Origin: Pempheris klunzingeri
Taxonomy: Eukaryota; Chordata; Actinopteri; Acropomatiformes; Pempheridae
Direction: 5' to 3'
DNA: 64,000 bases
Assembly (NCBI RefSeq): GCF_042242105.1
Contig: NC_092016.1
Location: 10,616,501-10,680,500, forward strand
Shown here: positions 12,127 to 24,700 of the stretch, piece by piece
Numbering within the stretch: the first letter of the stretch is position 1
How the letters are laid out: the number at the start of each line of letters is the position of its first letter
Made by a program: the position numbers and the translations under genes
The notes under the pieces: generated by a model
Database searches by the model: none
The model's input: only the letters and a program-made list of their open reading frames with translations
Told to the model about the DNA's origin: nothing

Positions 12127-15100
12127 ATGCAGCCACCGCTTCCACCTGAGGCAGTCAGAGAGCTGGTGTGCTCCTGTCTGCACAGAGACCCGGTAGCAGC
12201 AGACCTCCGCTGTAGCCTGTTTGTTGCTGCTGCACAGAACTACAAGAGGGACTCTTTGCTCAGACCCTTCCCCCCAAGATACTTAAGTGGTGACAATAAG
12301 GACTTTGAGCAGCTGGTAAGATATTAAGTGACAGTCAAAAGCTTTTGAACACCGTCTAATGTAGTATTTATGCATACATGACACACAATACACTTGGTGG
12401 CAGTAATGCACTGTAAGAGGTAGCAGAATAAGACTGCAAAACAATTTGCATCTGGTTGAAGAGGTAAATGTTTCAGAGGTATGAGCAGTGCATTTTGGCG
12501 AGAAAGTCAAAATACATCCAACTCCAGTACAGCATGTTTATTTACAATGAAAATTCAGAGAGGCTGAATCTGCTTGTATCCACCTATTACCTATGCAGTA
12601 CTTCATAAATTAAGGGTATTTTCAAAGAGCACGTTTCTATCGTTTGATCAAAAATGTCAGACTAAAGGTGATCAGAACATTTTGATTGGCAGTGTAAATA
12701 TATACTGTTTATGACAGATTTGTATCTTGGTTTCTGCCGCCATGGTCAGGATATAGAATCACTTGCATGACCAAATTAAAAACAGAAATTTCCGCTGACG
12801 TTGATGCAGAGATGAAGAAGAGAAAATACAGCATTACAAAGAGTAAAAAAGAAAACATACTAGTAGTTTGTTTTGTTCTCTAGTTGGCAGATGCTTACTC
12901 TTTGCCCGGTGTGAGAGAGTTGGTGAGACTACGACCCAGACAGGGAGATCATCATCTGGCTCTCACGCACTGGATCCTCTCTTCAAAGAGCTTTGCTGTA
13001 AAGACACTGCAGAAAGATGAGGTATACCACCACAAGTATAATTACACAAACAACAACGCCTTTTACTACTTGCTTTTTTGTTTACTGTTGTTTTTTTTTG
13101 ATATTTTCCAGTATGCCAAACTTTGTAACCTGACGGAAAATGAAGGGATTTCTGCGCCTGTGCCAGACTTCCTGTTCGAGCTGGAGTACTGTGATCAGAT
13201 GAACGCCAGGTTTGAGAAGACGAGGGCAGGCAGAGACGTCTTCTATGCCTTCCACGGGAGCCGCCTGGAGAACTTTCACTCTATCATTCACAACGGACTG
13301 CACTGTCACCTCAACAAGGTTAGTGCAGTCATCACTGCTTCATTCGTCCTGTGGAAACAACACTCTGTCATTTATCAACCTACATTATGTAATATAATTC
13401 ACAAGACTTCATGGAGCTGTTGAGTGTTGTAGTGCAGAGATTTCTGAAGTGGAAATCTGTGTGTGATATTCTGTTGTTTCAAAAACTCAATTTGCATGTT
13501 GTGTGCAGAACTCAGTGTTTGGAGAGGGGACCTACCTCACCAGTGACCTCAGCATGGCTGTCCTCTACAGCCCCCACTGCAGCGGCTGGCGAGAAAGTCT
13601 CCTGGGTCCACTGCTCAGCTGCGTCGCTCTGTGCGAAGTCATTGATCACCCAGACGTTAAGTGTCAGGTGAAGAAAAAAGGTGCGTTAAACGTGTGACTC
13701 ACTTGACTGAAAATCCAGTAACGCTGATGTTTAAATCACTTCATGTTAAAACCAACCACTCATTTCCCATTTCAGACTCAGAAATCATTGACCGCCAGCG
13801 CTCGAGAGCAAAAAACAGCGAAGGAGGGGAAGTACCTCAGAAGTACTTTGTAGTCACCAACAATCAGCTTTTGCGAGTCAAATACCTGCTTGTTTACTCT
13901 CAGAGGAGGCACCTGTCCAGGTAAGAACCTGCTGGGTCAAGGATGTAAATGCTGAACAAGTGTTTATAAACAACATTTCACACACACAAAAGTTTTCTGA
14001 AGTGCTTTGGCAATGTCTCAGACACCTTTTCATGCACACCAACCAAAACACCAGAGGCCTGGCAGGATGCCTTTCATGTAATGAATGGAACCTTGAAAAA
14101 CCAGTATCCACCGGCACTCAAAGACTTTAAAGGCCCCCAGTGACACCATGTGGGAAATTCAAGATGTTCAGAGTATAATTCAAGCATAGAGGAGCAGCAC
14201 CCACTCTGCTTGTTTTGATTCCCACATGCACAGTGCTGTTTTCTACTCCACTCAGCAGTGTAAAAGTAATTAAAACAAAATGAAGGAAAGCATCTCAATG
14301 TGGGTAATGGCAACGCTTACGATTCCCAATTATATAACTGTACTGAAGATAATAAGGATAAAGATTGATCAGGAAATGAGCTGTTTTGCCATGTGCCAGT
14401 ATGGTGGAAACATGGAGGGAGATCTGATCCAGCTGAGTATGTAAATCAAGTGCTTAATACAAACCAATACTTCGCTTTTTATTCTACAAATACTTGTTCA
14501 TAATTTGTAGAATTAAAGAAGGGACACATTAAAGCAATTAACAGTTATTTCAACCCTTGGCAGGAATCAAAATGTAAAAATGTAGCCACCACTGACTGAC
14601 ATTTTGGCAATAAAAAGTAGATTGATACCTCTTCTATGTCTATACAGTAAATATGTAGCTAGAGCCAGTAGCCAGTTAGCTTAGCTTAGCATGACGACAA
14701 GAAATAGTAATAATAATAATAAGCTAATAAAGCACCACTTTTTCAATCAAGTCAAATGATTTGATGTTTTTTTGTTTTTTTTCAAGCTTGGAAAAATATA
14801 AAGTTTCCCTTCAAAATTATGGGGACCATTTATTGATTATTTCAATAACCTGCCCACCATTCCTCCAGACTAAGAATCAAATCTCTGGTTTGTTTACAAC
14901 ATTTGTCCTTCCTGAATAAAGCTATTAAGTATGCTGATACTGATAATGAAGAAATATCAATAACCTGCTAAACTTTCCCATACACTCCACTAAATAACAA
15001 TGTTTAACTCCCTGACAAATCTCCCTACCCCTCTTCTCTCGTTTTTTTTTCCATAACAACTTCCTGAATTGTGACTTTATTAGTATTGTAAAAGCAAAAT

Positions 15101-15436
15101 ACAGTGATATGTAACTGACTATGTTGTACCTGTCTGGACATAATCAATAAAATAGTTGAGGGGAAAAAAAGAGAAAGAAATAGATAAATAATAATGATTT
15201 AAAAACAACATTCATATGATTATATTATCGCAATTCTGACTACTATGATTTTGGTTGGTGCTTGTAAATTTAAGGTAATTTTTGTGGTTTTTACCTTCAG
15301 ACATTCCCGCAGCACCTCCTGGCTCCTCAGACACCATTTCGCCATCATGATGAGCCTCTACCTTCTGCTGCTCATATTCATCGGTGCCTTTAACTCCACC
15401 GCCTTCGTATCCTTCTGGAACAGACTATTCAGGTGA
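12127..15436 (+). CDS. parp16: Protein mono-ADP-ribosyltransferase PARP16
   Basis: Six coding exons: 12127-12315, 12884-13021, 13112-13318, 13509-13680, 13776-13920 and 15301-15436. They encode 328 residues in an unbroken frame; human PARP16 has about 322. The N-terminal helical region covers roughly residues 1-110. The ADP-ribosyltransferase fold follows, with the H-Y-Y triad at His157 ([12 protein letters not shown]), Tyr187 ([10 protein letters not shown]) and Tyr259 (KYFVVTNNQ). A C-terminal membrane anchor lies near residues 296-316, followed by a short FWNRLFR tail. PARP16 is the tail-anchored ER and nuclear-envelope member, which mono-ADP-ribosylates PERK and IRE1 in the unfolded protein response. 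The start is the first in-frame ATG after an acceptor at 12117-12118, which implies an upstream 5' UTR exon. The last intron (1.4 kb) contains a dispersed repeat. Confidence 0.95.
14560..14700 (+). repeat. Fragment of a dispersed teleost repeat in parp16 intron 5
   Basis: The segment contains gacattttggcaata, agattgatacctcttc, tacagtaaatatgtagct and gttagcttagcttagcat in the order expected of a common percomorph interspersed repeat. It overlaps in content, in inverted orientation, with the fragment at 3945-4063. It appears truncated at both ends. Confidence 0.5.
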
Positions 15437-18115
15437 CACGACAACAGGACAGACGGCCTGAATGTTCATTATCCACACTGTCGTCCTGATCACAGACTGA
15501 CTGGAGACCCGAGCAAAGATAAAGTTTTATGCACCTTTATACTGTTTCCTCTCTGCAATTGTTCTTTTCTTTAGTTGTACAAATAACTATGATTACTGTT
15601 ATTCCAAGATAACTTTTCTTTTGAAACAGCAGCTATTGGGATCCTAATGTGTCTTCATTTTGTTCAAAAAGAGTAATAATAATTAATAACTCTGCATTTC
15701 AAAAATGTTATGCAATGTTTCACCTGTAATTTGTATGGTTTAGTAAACTTCCTGTTTTGTAGATGAGCTCCGCTGGTGTGTGGTTTTAGACCTCCGAGGA
15801 CACGGTCTTACTACCCAAAGGGTCAAAAGAAAATCATCTAAGTAACCACACAGCATCAAGTCAAGCATCAAGCATCTTTCTCTGTGTTTTAGGTCTCTAA
15901 AGTATTGAGGTTTTGTAGCACACACTAACTGATTACATTGACTCGTTAGTGTCTCTGATAACTGACTGGCAGTCTGTTCATTAGGCACCAATGACTATGT
16001 TCCAATTTAAATGCATACTTTGTTATTGTTTGACTTCACACACTCAGTTTGTAGGAAATCAATGGGTAGGAGGAGTTTTATAACTCACCTTTGAGGTAAT
16101 GAAAACTACCACAGAAGAAAAGAAAAGAAAATATACACAAGGTGGCCATTTTTGTTGTGCTTAGATACTATATTTATAATGATGCATCACATAAAGCTAC
16201 GCTTTCATATTCTCATAGCAGAAAAGAAAGCTGTATATCCTCTTAACATGTTCATAATATGTGTTATAATTTCCAGGATAGTTTGCTCTAAAGTGTAGTG
16301 GCTGACTTTTAAATGTTTGTCAGGCGCATTAAACATAACATGTAACATCACACATTATTCAGACATGCTGAGAATAATCATCTGCAGCTGCAGGTCACTC
16401 CTTCATAATAATCTTTTGTACTTTTCTATTGTTCCCAGGTTTTCTGTTGTATTCAAACTTTAACATGGGTCTCCTCCGACAGGGGCACATTTATTACAGC
16501 TGGCACGCAGACACTGCTTTGTTATCCCTTGTTTTTATCAGTAAAAAAAAGTCAGACAGCTATATGGGATTGATAACAGAGGCGGTGTGCTTTGGTGGCC
16601 GAGCCTGTCGTTCTAATAGATACCTGATATGCTGATGTGTATCCGCAGTTAGACACACAAGAACGTACAAATGTACAGAAGGAAGAGATTTTGGGTAGTT
16701 GTTTGTACAACCTTGTAAGAGGACAAATTATTAACTAAAATGATGGAGTACTGTATTTAGAAATGAATGGCGTGTTCCTATTTGTTCAGAGACAAAATTG
16801 TATCTGCACAAGTATCTGCACAGTCCTATCCTCTGGCTCATTAGACGACGGATATTTTGTTGACGTCACACTACTTTGGTGATGCGACTGACTCACAAGT
16901 TAAAAGAAGATGAAAGAAAACGCAGGCCTTTGTTTTGGTATAAAAACGCGATTCCTTCTTGCGAAATCCTTCAGATAAACTGCTTCTCCCCTTCAGAAAC
17001 GGCTCACATTTGAAGGACACAGAACAAACTGCCCATTGTTGGTCCACACTTTATTCCCTTTCTACACAAGCTTCATTATTGCTGCCTCATAAACCGTCTG
17101 TTATTCAATAACCATCAACTGTGAGGGGGGCAGCGATGGCAGAGGGGACTCACAACGCTTCACAGCTCCTGTGAACCACAAAACGTCCCTAAATGGGAAC
17201 AATTTGTAAAGAGGATACCTGCTGCTGGACAGATACGACCGTTTCATTTACTACATTGTTGTTCCAGTGTTATTCCTTCCTCAAATTTAGTTAGTTTTTA
17301 GAATCTCGCTGCATTGTTTCTAAGTATTCACAAGCAGGTTTTTGTAGAAAGGTTAAGTTTAGAGTAAGACCAGCTGTATATACGATGCGTTCAAAACCCA
17401 TTCTTATGCCTTTTCCCACACATGACCTCAACAGTTGATATGCAGCTGATCATGGTGCTTTATGAAAAGTCAGAGGATTTATCCTGAGGGAGACATGAGC
17501 TTAATGTCATGACAATCCATCCAAGTTGTTGGTGTGGGAACCAACCAACAGACCAATATTGCCATCTGTGGACCCACACCACTAAAACCAGTATCATCAA
17601 CACTATGCAGATCATGTATAAGCATCACGTTAGTCATCGCTTCATTAACGACCATCATCTGCTCACTACTAGATTAAGTGGGTCCCAGTACATAGACTGT
17701 AATACATGTTACTAGTGAAGAATAGCTAATCATTCTTCAGGCGCACCCCAAATGTTTTTTGATCATTTAGGTTAACTGTATGCTTATGTCATTCATTCAT
17801 TTGTTCATTCATTCAAGGCAGGGTGCACCGCTGATTTGCTTTTCAAAGCAGGTGGATTTTGTATCTTATTCAACTTCACTGTAATGTATTGATCCTACCA
17901 AAATAATAAAACCAAAGTACAGTATGACAAAGAATTTTATTTTTTTCATGATGTAAAACACAAAAAATTTCAAAGGTCGTTATTCATGGTTCATGTTGCA
18001 AACAAAATGTGATCATTTTACAAAAGATTTATACACAAAGTTTATAGATAGCTGCCTTTTTCCACGATGCTACATGAGCTAGTTTCCTCTGAGCGTCCTC
18101 TCTGTCCAAAGGGAG
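15437..18115. other. Intergenic region between convergent parp16 and the IGFBP-domain gene
   Basis: This 2.7 kb holds the 3' UTRs of two genes that face each other. A plus-strand AATAAA lies at 17905-17910 and a minus-strand one (TTTATT) at 17936-17941. The latter is well placed for the IGFBP-domain gene, about 180 bases past its stop. A TGACGTCA palindrome at 16861-16868 is followed by an AP-1-like tgactca near 16888. I see no coding sequence. Confidence 0.5.
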
Positions 18116-19842
18116 TTAGGAGTGCGTCTTTGGACACGCTGGGACCAAACAGAGAAAATGTCCTTCTGAATTATTCTACGGAGAGAAAAAGGGAGACAGC
18201 GTTGGATTAATGTGTGAGGTGCTTCAAGGCAGTTCAGTAAAATGAAGAAAAGCAGGTCATTTGTGGCTCTTTGGTGCTTTTTCTCTCACGTACCTGTATG
18301 GCGTTGTGGCATATTGGGTTGTGAGTTGCTGTCAGGTGATTGTGCACACACTTCCCATAGCGTTGTAGACAGGATGTATCAGAGGTGCTGCAGGTCTGAG
18401 AGCATGATGGGGGTTTCAGCAGCAGACAGCTTGAGCAGGAGGTGTGTTGGCAGGAGCCCTGGCACGCTGTCTTCTCCAGAGACACAAACCTACAGAGCAG
18501 GAAATTCAGTTCTGCAGCACGAGAAGCTATTAAGGGGGGGGATCTCTTTTGTTTTTTTCTTTTTTTTCTTTTTCACTCACCTGGCAGAGCAGATTTCAGT
18601 GGGGTTGGCCTGGCAGTATTCCCTGGTGCACTCTGGGTGACAGCTCTCCGGATCCGAGGATTCAATCACTGCACAAAACATGTTTTTTTAAACAAGCACT
18701 GAATGACAAACAGGTGGGACTCACAAATCACAAAGCCTAAAATATATCAAATTGAATATTAGTATCTTTTCTCGAGCAGCAACAAAACATGAAAATCTCA
18801 AATCTTGCACTCGCACTGATACCGTATCAATAACGGCGACAACTCTTCACCACCAATAGATAAGAGGTGTAATTATGGCTTAACTGTTAGCTGAAACCTT
18901 TGAATCAAAGGAAGCCTTGACTGCTTTATCAGCGCATAAAAAAGATTTACCACATTGGCACCATCCCACTGCAATGACTTACACAAGTGGCATGTCACTA
19001 AGTAGATTTACTGCTGTGCTGTACTTAGGAGCTGTAGTTAGAAGTTTTAGTATTTTTGTTTTGTGCTACTTTATGCTTCTACTCCACCACATTTAGGAGG
19101 GAAATGTTTTTACTCCACTACATTTAAGTCGTGGCTATAGTTATTATTCTGCAGATCAATTTTTTTTCAAAAGACATGAGTTTTTAAAATGTGAAGCATC
19201 TCTATTTATTAATCTAGACTTTAAAAAATTGTCACAACTAGGTCCTTCTGGATCTTCTTATTATTATAAGAAATATAAAATCTAACTCTGACAGGAGCAA
19301 TTCTCCTGCAGGATGAGTACTTTTACATTGTGGTATTCACAACACATGTTTTTGAGTCTATATTATTGACTTTTTTTTGATCCAAATTCAGACTTTGCTG
19401 CAGTTTTTTCTAATTGTTGGTTAATCTCCCTGTGGCACATTGTAATAATAATAATAAAAAAGTAATTCTGGGCACATGCTTGATACTAATTGAGGCTATA
19501 AACTATAATCTCACCTGCCTTACAGATCCCCTCGCGCTCTGTGCCTGGTTTGCCAGCTGCTGAGTCCTGGTAAACACACACCAGCCCCTCATCACACTTG
19601 CCCAGATAGTCCCACGTTCCCCCACAGGTCTCCCCCTCCACTCTGGCACAGACGGGACAGCAGCCACAGACACTTGTCGAGACACCACCTTTACACTGGA
19701 GCTTCAGTGCCCGCCTGGAGGAGCAGTGGATCTGCTCGCAGGGGGGGCAGTGAAGAGTCTGAAGCTGCTGAGCTGTTCCAGAGGGCGCCTTGTCCGCCCC
19801 CAACGCCCCCAACAAGGCACTCAAAAAGAAGAGCAGCCACAT
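18116..19842 (-). CDS. Secreted IGFBP N-terminal-domain protein with a novel-looking cysteine-rich tail
   Basis: Four coding exons on the minus strand: 19515-19842, 18581-18668, 18294-18489 and 18116-18175, giving 223 residues in frame. Residues 1-16 (MWLLFFLSALLGALGA) are a signal peptide. Residues 32-107 hold twelve cysteines in the IGFBP N-domain pattern, including CGCCPVC at 59-65, a small variation on the usual GCGCCxxC. The tail (110-223) has fifteen more cysteines and no thyroglobulin type-1 (CWCV) or Kazal signature. It therefore does not fit IGFBP1-6, IGFBP7 or endocan (ESM1). The tail shows a repeated C-x3-C spacing (119/123, 148/152, 168/172). It is presumably extracellular; whether it binds insulin-like growth factors is unknown. 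A TATA box about 50 bases upstream of the start fits a regulated gene with a very short 5' UTR. The symbol is left blank because I do not recognise a named orthologue with confidence. Confidence 0.85.
18990..19330 (+). mobile_element. Short non-autonomous DNA transposon remnant (hAT-like family), copy 1
   Basis: The segment contains cactaagtagatttact, gctactttatgcttctactc, accacatttaggagggaaat and tactccactacattta, then ends near ggatgagtacttttacat. These phrases match a percomorph short repeat family whose full members begin CAGTGGTGGAA. Two further copies lie at 40407-40849 and 50870-51170. This copy lies in intron 1 of the IGFBP-domain gene and lacks clear ends. Confidence 0.5.
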
Positions 19843-19889
19843 CCTCGATCAGCCGAACGTTATCCTGAGGTGAGAACACCTGCCAGCAC

Positions 19890-19896
19890 CTTTTAT
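19890..19896 (-). promoter_or_regulatory. TATA box of the IGFBP-domain gene
   Basis: On the minus strand the sequence reads CATAAAAGG about 48-55 bases upstream of the ATG at 19840-19842. This predicts transcription starting near 19865 and a 5' UTR of about 25 bases with no intron. Confidence 0.55.
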
Positions 19897-19936
19897 GCAT
19901 GTCGGCCCCTGGGATAACACACCAGCAAGGCTTCAC

Positions 19937-21776
19937 AGCTCATGAGCCACAACCTCCACCCCCACCAGCAGCCAATAGGTGAGGGCAGGGTGGGTTTCAC
20001 TGGGTGGATTTAGACTAAATGCACAGTTAATTATCCCCACGTCTTATCTTCACATTATCAACAATGTGATTTTGTTTTCAAGAAATTCCTTCCTTCCGAA
20101 CACTGGAAGATAAGTCTGATGAAGACTGTCCCCCTTTGTATTTGGAGTCACATGACCTCTAGAAGGGGTAATTCAGTGCACACCTACAATCAGGTAATGA
20201 CCTATTTCTTGAAAGAACAAAAGGATTAAGACATCAGTAGGTTATCTGATCAGGACATCTCGTAAGTTTCATATCTCTGAATGAAAACTCTATCAGGTTG
20301 TGTAAATAACAATAAAAGATGGCCACTGTTGAGTTACACCAGAGGTTTCAATATAAATGCTTTTTTTTCTGACTCCCTTTTTTATAGTGCTGCAAGCAGC
20401 TGAGGTGAAGTGAACTCTTAAGTCATATGTAAGTGTTTCAGGTACACATTATTATAAGATGATCAAATAACAGTACAGGACAGTGTGGCACGGTCAAAAG
20501 AGTTAGTGGCCTTTGAGTTTAGTCTCCGAGATGTATTCATAAATATACCTGAGGTTAAATGTTGTAATTATTAGCAGGACTCTGGGTCATATAAAAAAGT
20601 ATTTATTTTCAAGGAAACCATTAAGTAACACTGAATACAACAGGAGTGATCATTCAATAGTCAATAAAACTTGAGACTCCTACATCATAAAGATCCCACA
20701 TACAAGACGTCTTGGAAAACAAGATTTCAAAGCAAAACATGTTGGCAATTTGCTGGTGCTACAATTTCATTTTTTCCCCCACATAACAAATTGAGGTGAT
20801 ACACACCTGTGTAGAAAAGTGACAAGATTTTACATCAACTTACAAAGGGCTGGATGTCAAAGTGCAAGATGCCTGAAACCTCCTCCCCACCACTCACCCC
20901 ACCCGTCATTAAAGAGGACGACCGAGGCGTCAAAATCAGAAATGGATTCTCAAATACAAATCTCCAAAATTATAATTCAGCCATTATGGCTTTTGTATTC
21001 AGTTCAGACCCTATTCTAGCTTACATTACGCAACTTTAAAATATCGCTTCAGAAACATTTTTCTCCCAAAGATACTTTTTTTTTTTTTCTTTTTTTAAAA
21101 CTGCACCTTATTACAGACAACTGCATGTAATGGAGTAAAGCATCACAGGAATAATGCAGGCATACAACAGAAAAGCAGCCGTTTATCAACAACTTCAAAC
21201 AAAACACACTAACATTTTGTTGGTTTATAAAAGCAACCCAATCAAAGAATACATACTAAAATCTGAAGTGAAAATAAAATGACTTAAAAACCTTGAAGAA
21301 AAAAAAAAAATTATGTACATATATTTACAAGTAAATAGATCGTATATTTTACAGGTTTGACTGGCCGTTAAAGGTCAAGCTGATGCCACCAAGGTCCATA
21401 TAATCCAACACTGCATGACATTCAGTTTTGTCAATTCCAAAATGGTTCCTAAAAGACAAAATACCTTCCAAGAGGCCATCTTCAATGTCGCACTAAAAAG
21501 AAGCGAGCAAAAAGGGAAAAGTCTGCCGCAGCGAGCGGGTCTGTTTGTTCCGAGTCTGGTTTGAGCGTATAAAAACATCCAGGGCTTTTTTTTTTACTCA
21601 AACATAGCTTTCAATTCATTTTTTGCATGATTTTTAAAACAATAATAATAACAATAATGGCAATGCTGTGTTTGCAAAGAGAAATCCATTGATTATTTCC
21701 TTCTGGGGGTCAGTTTTTTTTTTTTCTTTCTTCCAATGGTGATACCATCTTGAACTGTGAGCCGAACACGAGGTCC
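19937..21776. other. Intergenic region and ctdspl2 3' UTR
   Basis: The right part is the ctdspl2 3' UTR on the minus strand. A minus-strand AATAAA (plus-strand TTTATT at 20602-20607) would give a UTR of about 1.2 kb. A T-rich tract lies at 21069-21092 and an A-rich tract at 21300-21310. The left part (19937-20580) is the upstream flank of the IGFBP-domain gene. No coding sequence is supported. Confidence 0.5.
20602..20607 (-). terminator. ctdspl2: Probable polyadenylation signal of ctdspl2
   Basis: AATAAA on the minus strand, about 1.17 kb after the ctdspl2 stop codon. No closer canonical signal was found by eye. Confidence 0.4.
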
Positions 21777-24700
21777 TCAGTCTGGGGGAAGGAGGTCGTG
21801 CAAACGAAACTGCTGACGGATGTGCGGTCTGACATCTTCATTCTGTGATACAGAGAGGGAGCAGATAGAAACATTCTAGACTTTGCAGTTCACTGATGAT
21901 GACTAAGGCCTCTAGTTTCACAGCAGCGTGGGAAAACCTCACAATAACGAACTGAAAAGGTGAAAGATGAGCTGAATCGACCGTCCCAACAGTGCCAGTC
22001 CAGCTATGATTTCATAATTCTCAACAGTTTAAGCTCATGGCCGCTCTAGATTTAAGTATAGATTATTATATGTAGTATTCTTTGGTGTCAGAAACCAACA
22101 GGAACCCTATATTTTGAATTAATAAAGAACACCTACTTTATTAATAAAACCTTAGTTTACACTGTGGTCCAGTGAAGTGTCAGCTCAATAATTCATGCGA
22201 CTGTGCTGCTTTGAAAAAGTACTGCAATGAATAGGCTGTTCGTTTTGTTTTCATATTGTCGTCACAATCTTTAGGACGAATTTGACAATCATCTGACAGC
22301 AGTAGGCCAATGGCGCATACGCCGTTTAGAGACCAACGGAGGAACGAGCATCGACAGGTTTGAGAGACAGGCGTATTGGATATTCATTATAGCTCTGAAA
22401 GCTGTGTTTGGACTTGGGTACAACTACCAGATTATGGTTCTGAGGAAAGGGTGAGTAGGTAATGAACTTTGCCTCCGTTTGGACTCACATTTAGAAACGA
22501 TTTGATTTGGTGTTCCTGTCTTTCTGAAATGGGTTGCGATATGCGCCACAGCAATCATCCATCTGGCTTGTAGCATAGAGTTTACTAGGGGTATGTTTTT
22601 AGCATCTTAAACCAAAGTATCTCAAAAATCTTCCACTTGTACCCTCAAAATGAGCAAAATGTAGAGGCCCAACAGTAGCCTAGGTGTTATGGATTTAAGG
22701 TTCTACCTGGAACCAAAAAGCACAAGGAAACATGGGTTGCAATCAACTGTCCAGTCTATTCATCCAGAAAACGATGCTGTGATGGCTGCCACAGTTATTG
22801 AAGGTAATTCAAAAGACACATATGGCAAATAATCAAAGAGGACAAAGTCCCTACATGCCTCTGTCTATCCAGTGGGAGGTACAACCACAAGTACACTGAA
22901 CCACCGCTGGGGGTCTCCCTGTGAGGACAACATTTAGGTGTCCCATCATTTTCAATCAATTGATTTCCTCCATTCTCTCTCCTCACCCCCCCAAACACAT
23001 CTGATGTATAGAAAGCGTCCTTGCTTTAAGCTCTGAGACCTTTATCTATAATTTCTCTATTTCTCTGGATTTATTAGCCTCCTGACAAATACACACAGCT
23101 GCCAGTTTATTAAGTCAATTCAGCTAAAACCAATGTAGTCTAATACAAAAGTCCTGTAATAAATCCATTAAATAGATTCTGTCATAGCTGCTCAACGCTG
23201 ATATTTTTCTTTAATAATCAGCTTGAGTATCTGTACAACATTTAAGGGACTGTGCACCCAATCTTGAGGCTCTCCACGCAGGAAGATAGGGTGGACTATT
23301 CATAGCACATCACCAGCACTGTTACTGGCAGAGTAACTTGACAGACAAAGCGTTTAACTCCAAGTAAAAAAATACATACCAGCTCCACAAGCTTCTCGAG
23401 GAAAGGGACAAGCTTTAGAAGCTCATTGTCGTTCCTATCCACAAACCAGCTCTCAATAGGGATTCCATTGGAGAGCTGAAAAAGACACAAGATCCGTGCT
23501 CGTGTATCATTGTGACACAAACATTTTAATTTTAGATAAACTGGTTTAGTTGATGGTGTGAACATGTTTTACCTGATAGGCAAAGGCTTGGGGTGAGTTG
23601 TCGATTATTATCGTCTTGGAAAGATCCCGTCCCAGAATGTTTAGGTCTTTAATATAATTTCCTTGAACACACACACAGTGCTCACGAAATAGCCTGTGCC
23701 TAAAAAAGAAAAGAAAAAACAGAATGACAGGATATTCCTCAGTTAAAACATGCAATAATATATTTTATTATTTTTATCAAGTTCTTGAGATATATTCCTA
23801 ACTAACAAACAGAACTGACAGAACCTCCTTCTGGTATTTTTGAACAGCACAATGAAATTTTGCATTGTGCCGTCAGGGAAAAGAAGACTGAGCACTAGTC
23901 CAGACAAACCTTCAAGCAGTCTACACAAAAATTAACCACTTCCGTGAATGTTTGCTTTTTACTAACAGAACAGGTTCTTCCTCTCGTTTGACAGAAGGAA
24001 GGGGAAGTTAATGCTGCATCCAACCAGACCATTTTACATACTGCATTTATGGCTGACAAGCTCTCATCATTTATCTGCGAGACTGTTAAAAAGGTTGGAA
24101 AAGAAAGCAGCAAAGAAGCTGAAGCTTCATTTGTCCCGCTGACAAGCTTTATATGTTTATCTCTGATTGCTTCCCAAGGATTAGTGTAGAATAAATCTCC
24201 ATAAATCATGGATGACAGACACTTTCCTCTAGCTTTATTGTGGCTGCACATCCTGTGTGAATCTATACGGCCACTTAAATTCATCACTACAGCTAACTGT
24301 GCTCATGTTACAAAGCAGCGTAAAGCTAAATAATTGACTGTAAAATCTGCTCCAGGGTTTTGTGTCGTCACTCACCTGACCAGCTGTTTTTTCGGATCCA
24401 GGATGTTTAGCAACTTGTCGGCGTACACTTTCTTCGAAGCCGTGAAGAGAATAATCTGAAATTTTAATGGACAGCAATAAATGAGTGGCATGTAAACTTG
24501 GAGCCGATCATGTTAAACAAATATTATCTGTAGTCACTTGGAAATCAAAGGGCATCTCACCTCATACATCTGAGACATTCGTTCAAGAAACTCGCGGAAA
24601 AAGGGCCTCAACCGAACATACACCTTCAGATTATAAAACAAACATAAACTGAAGATCAGCAGCAAGCGAATGAATTGAATGAGCTCTCTATTAGAGTGTG

